Under the pieces are notes generated by a model, which ran no database searches, was not told the DNA's origin, and was given only the letters and a program-made list of their open reading frames with translations. From positions 1-6,631 of the forward strand of contig JALSIK010000021.1 of assembly GCA_026990045.1 (NCBI GenBank): a stretch of 6,631 nt of DNA, given 5' to 3'. Origin of the DNA: Chromatiales bacterium (GTDB lineage: Bacteria > Pseudomonadota > Gammaproteobacteria > CAMYNG01). This document shows positions 5,869 to 6,631 of the stretch, piece after piece. The translations under genes were made by a program, and so were the position numbers. How positions within the stretch are numbered: the first letter of the stretch is position 1; every line of letters begins with the position of its first letter.

Positions 5869-6423
5869 TTAGCCGCCGTCTTCGTCCAGGGGCGCCGGCA
5901 GGCCGTCCAGGGACACCGCGTTGCGCCGCCGGCGGTACTCGGCCAGGCCGGCCGGGCCTTTTTTCTGCGCCCATTCCACCAGCTCTGCCCGCTGGCCCCG
6001 GAAGTCCATGAGGGGGACGCCGAAGCCGCAGGAGGTGCGCACCCGGCGCACGGCGATGTCGAAGATCTGCCGCACCCCGGGCAGGGGCGGAAACAGGGCG
6101 CACAGGTCCGCGAAGTCCGGCGCCCCCGGCGCCACCACGCGGCCGCTGCCGTACAGGCGCAGGATGCGGGGCGGGCCGGAGAAGGCGCAGAGCATGACGG
6201 TGACGCGGCCGTTCTCCGCCAGGTGGGCCGCGGTCTCGTTGCCGCTGCCGGTGAGGTCCAGCACCACAACCCGGCGCGGGTCCGCCACGCGCAGGGTGTC
6301 CAGCCCGCGGGGCGAGAGGTTCACGTGACCGCCGGCGGCCAGCGGCGCGGTGGCCATGAAGTACACCGGTTGTGCCGCCATCCAGTCCCGGAGTTCGTCG
6401 GTGATGTGGTCGTGGTCCGCCAT
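5869..6423 (-). CDS. Pyridoxamine 5'-phosphate oxidase family (FMN-binding split-barrel) protein
   Basis: The product has 184 residues and should be a soluble cytoplasmic flavin-binding split-barrel protein. Conserved blocks of this PPOX subfamily are clear: FMATAPL (22-28), GHVNLSPRGLDTLRV (32-46), LDLTGSGNETAAHLAENGR (55-73), then MLCAFSGPPRILRLYGSGRV (77-96), and near the C-terminus RTSCGFGVPLMDF (129-141) and NAVSLDGLPAP (168-178). Members usually bind FMN or related cofactors; the substrate of this subgroup is not known, and it is not the PdxH enzyme of vitamin B6 synthesis. ATG at 6421-6423 is preceded by a strong GGGAGGGGAC Shine-Dalgarno, which fixes the start. That ribosome binding site lies in a hairpin. 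The gene follows the truncated haemoglobin-like gene after 56 bases on the same strand, so the two may be cotranscribed. No clear terminator follows its TAA before the region upstream of priA. Confidence 0.9.
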   Translation of the reverse strand: MADHDHITDELRDWMAAQPVYFMATAPLAAGGHVNLSPRGLDTLRVADPRRVVVLDLTGSGNETAAHLAENGRVTVMLCAFSGPPRILRLYGSGRVVAPGAPDFADLCALFPPLPGVRQIFDIAVRRVRTSCGFGVPLMDFRGQRAELVEWAQKKGPAGLAEYRRRRNAVSLDGLPAPLDEDGG

Positions 6424-6424
6424 G

Positions 6425-6451
6425 TCCCCTCCCCGTGGCCCGCGGAGGGGA
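6425..6451 (-). promoter_or_regulatory. Hairpin covering the ribosome binding site of the PPOX gene
   Basis: On the mRNA, UCCCCUCC (6451-6444) can pair perfectly over 8 bp with GGAGGGGA (6432-6425), around an 11-base loop with two further possible pairs. The 3' arm is the Shine-Dalgarno of the PPOX gene and ends two bases before the AUG. The fold would hide the ribosome binding site, so translation may be conditional or coupled to the upstream gene. No U-tract follows, which argues against a terminator. Confidence 0.5.
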
Positions 6452-6467
6452 ACATGTTCGCACGAAC
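6450..6467. promoter_or_regulatory. Overlapping palindromes, possible operator
   Basis: GAACATGTTC (6450-6459) is a perfect 10-base palindrome. It overlaps a second dyad, GTTCG-CA-CGAAC (6456-6467). Together they give GAAC-type half sites repeating within 18 bases, in the gap between the haemoglobin-like gene and the PPOX gene. This looks like a dimeric regulator site, but I cannot name the regulator, and GAAC-type dyads can arise by chance. Confidence 0.35.
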
Positions 6468-6479
6468 GGGCGTCCCGGG

Positions 6480-6631
6480 TCAGTCGGCCACGGCGCGTTC
6501 CAGGCGGCGGCCGATGCCCTGCGCCATGCGCACCAGGGGCCCGGCCAGGTGGGCGGGCAGCCGGGCGCGGGCGGTCTCCGCGAACAGGCCCAGCCAGCGG
6601 TTGATGAGGGCGCGGCTGAGCCGGAGGTGGC
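6480..6631 (-). CDS. C-terminal part of a likely group III truncated haemoglobin
   Basis: Only the last 49 codons are in the window; the N-terminus lies beyond the right edge and the stop is TGA (6482-6480). The visible part starts HLRLSRALINRWLGLF, continues AETARARLPAH and ends with a helix GIGRRLERAVAD. This resembles the C-terminal helices of group III (P) truncated haemoglobins, which typically read H-x(n)-F-x-RWLxLFxET, then a helix ending in RIxxSLxxAI. Such proteins bind haem and O2 or other small ligands; roles in nitrosative or oxidative stress have been proposed. The haem-pocket residues are mostly outside the window, so the family call is by resemblance. The PPOX-family gene follows 56 bases downstream on the same strand, suggesting an operon. 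Confidence 0.6.
   Translation of the reverse strand, partial: HLRLSRALINRWLGLFAETARARLPAHLAGPLVRMAQGIGRRLERAVAD

Overview
This window comes from a GC-rich bacterial chromosome, most likely a gammaproteobacterium. The evidence is the tandem order priA - argS - ftsN-like SPOR gene, all on the minus strand, which is the order seen in pseudomonads and relatives (there usually followed by hslV and hslU). I cannot assign a genus from the sequence alone.

Layout, left to right. A plus-strand gene of unknown function runs in from the left edge and stops at 598. It uses many GCG/CGG/GGG/TTG codons, unlike its neighbours. The convergent gap 599-780 is mostly repeats: a heptanucleotide array starting two bases after the stop, then two REP-like hairpins of identical architecture (5' GTAG, 11-position stem, 3-base loop, 29 bases each), placed as a tail-to-tail pair at 637-665 and 756-784. 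The second one supplies the TAG stop codon of ftsN. Next come, on the minus strand, the ftsN-like gene (781-1368), argS (1388-3142) and priA (3332-5530). The priA-argS gap holds a second heptamer array, G-rich on the mRNA strand, and a perfect TATAAT box with a quasi-palindrome directly after the expected start of the argS transcript.

Upstream of priA, 5531-5868 is a 338-base non-coding stretch with an AT-rich core, unusual in this GC-rich window. It contains a perfect DnaA box (TTATCCACA), two near-match boxes within 35 bases of it, a further degenerate box and several inverted repeats. It could be a DnaA-controlled priA promoter, a DnaA-titrating site or an origin. Further right, still on the minus strand, are a PPOX-family flavin protein (5869-6423) and the C-terminal end of what looks like a group III truncated haemoglobin (6480 to the right edge). 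The 56-base gap between them has overlapping palindromes and a hairpin that covers the ribosome binding site of the PPOX gene.

PriA (replication restart), ArgS (tRNA charging) and FtsN (division) are housekeeping functions. The haemoglobin/PPOX pair may form a small redox or reactive-nitrogen unit, which is inference. I see no CRISPR array, tRNA, rRNA, transposase or phage gene. The most noteworthy items are the DnaA-box island, the REP-like pair and the heptamer arrays attached to stop codons.
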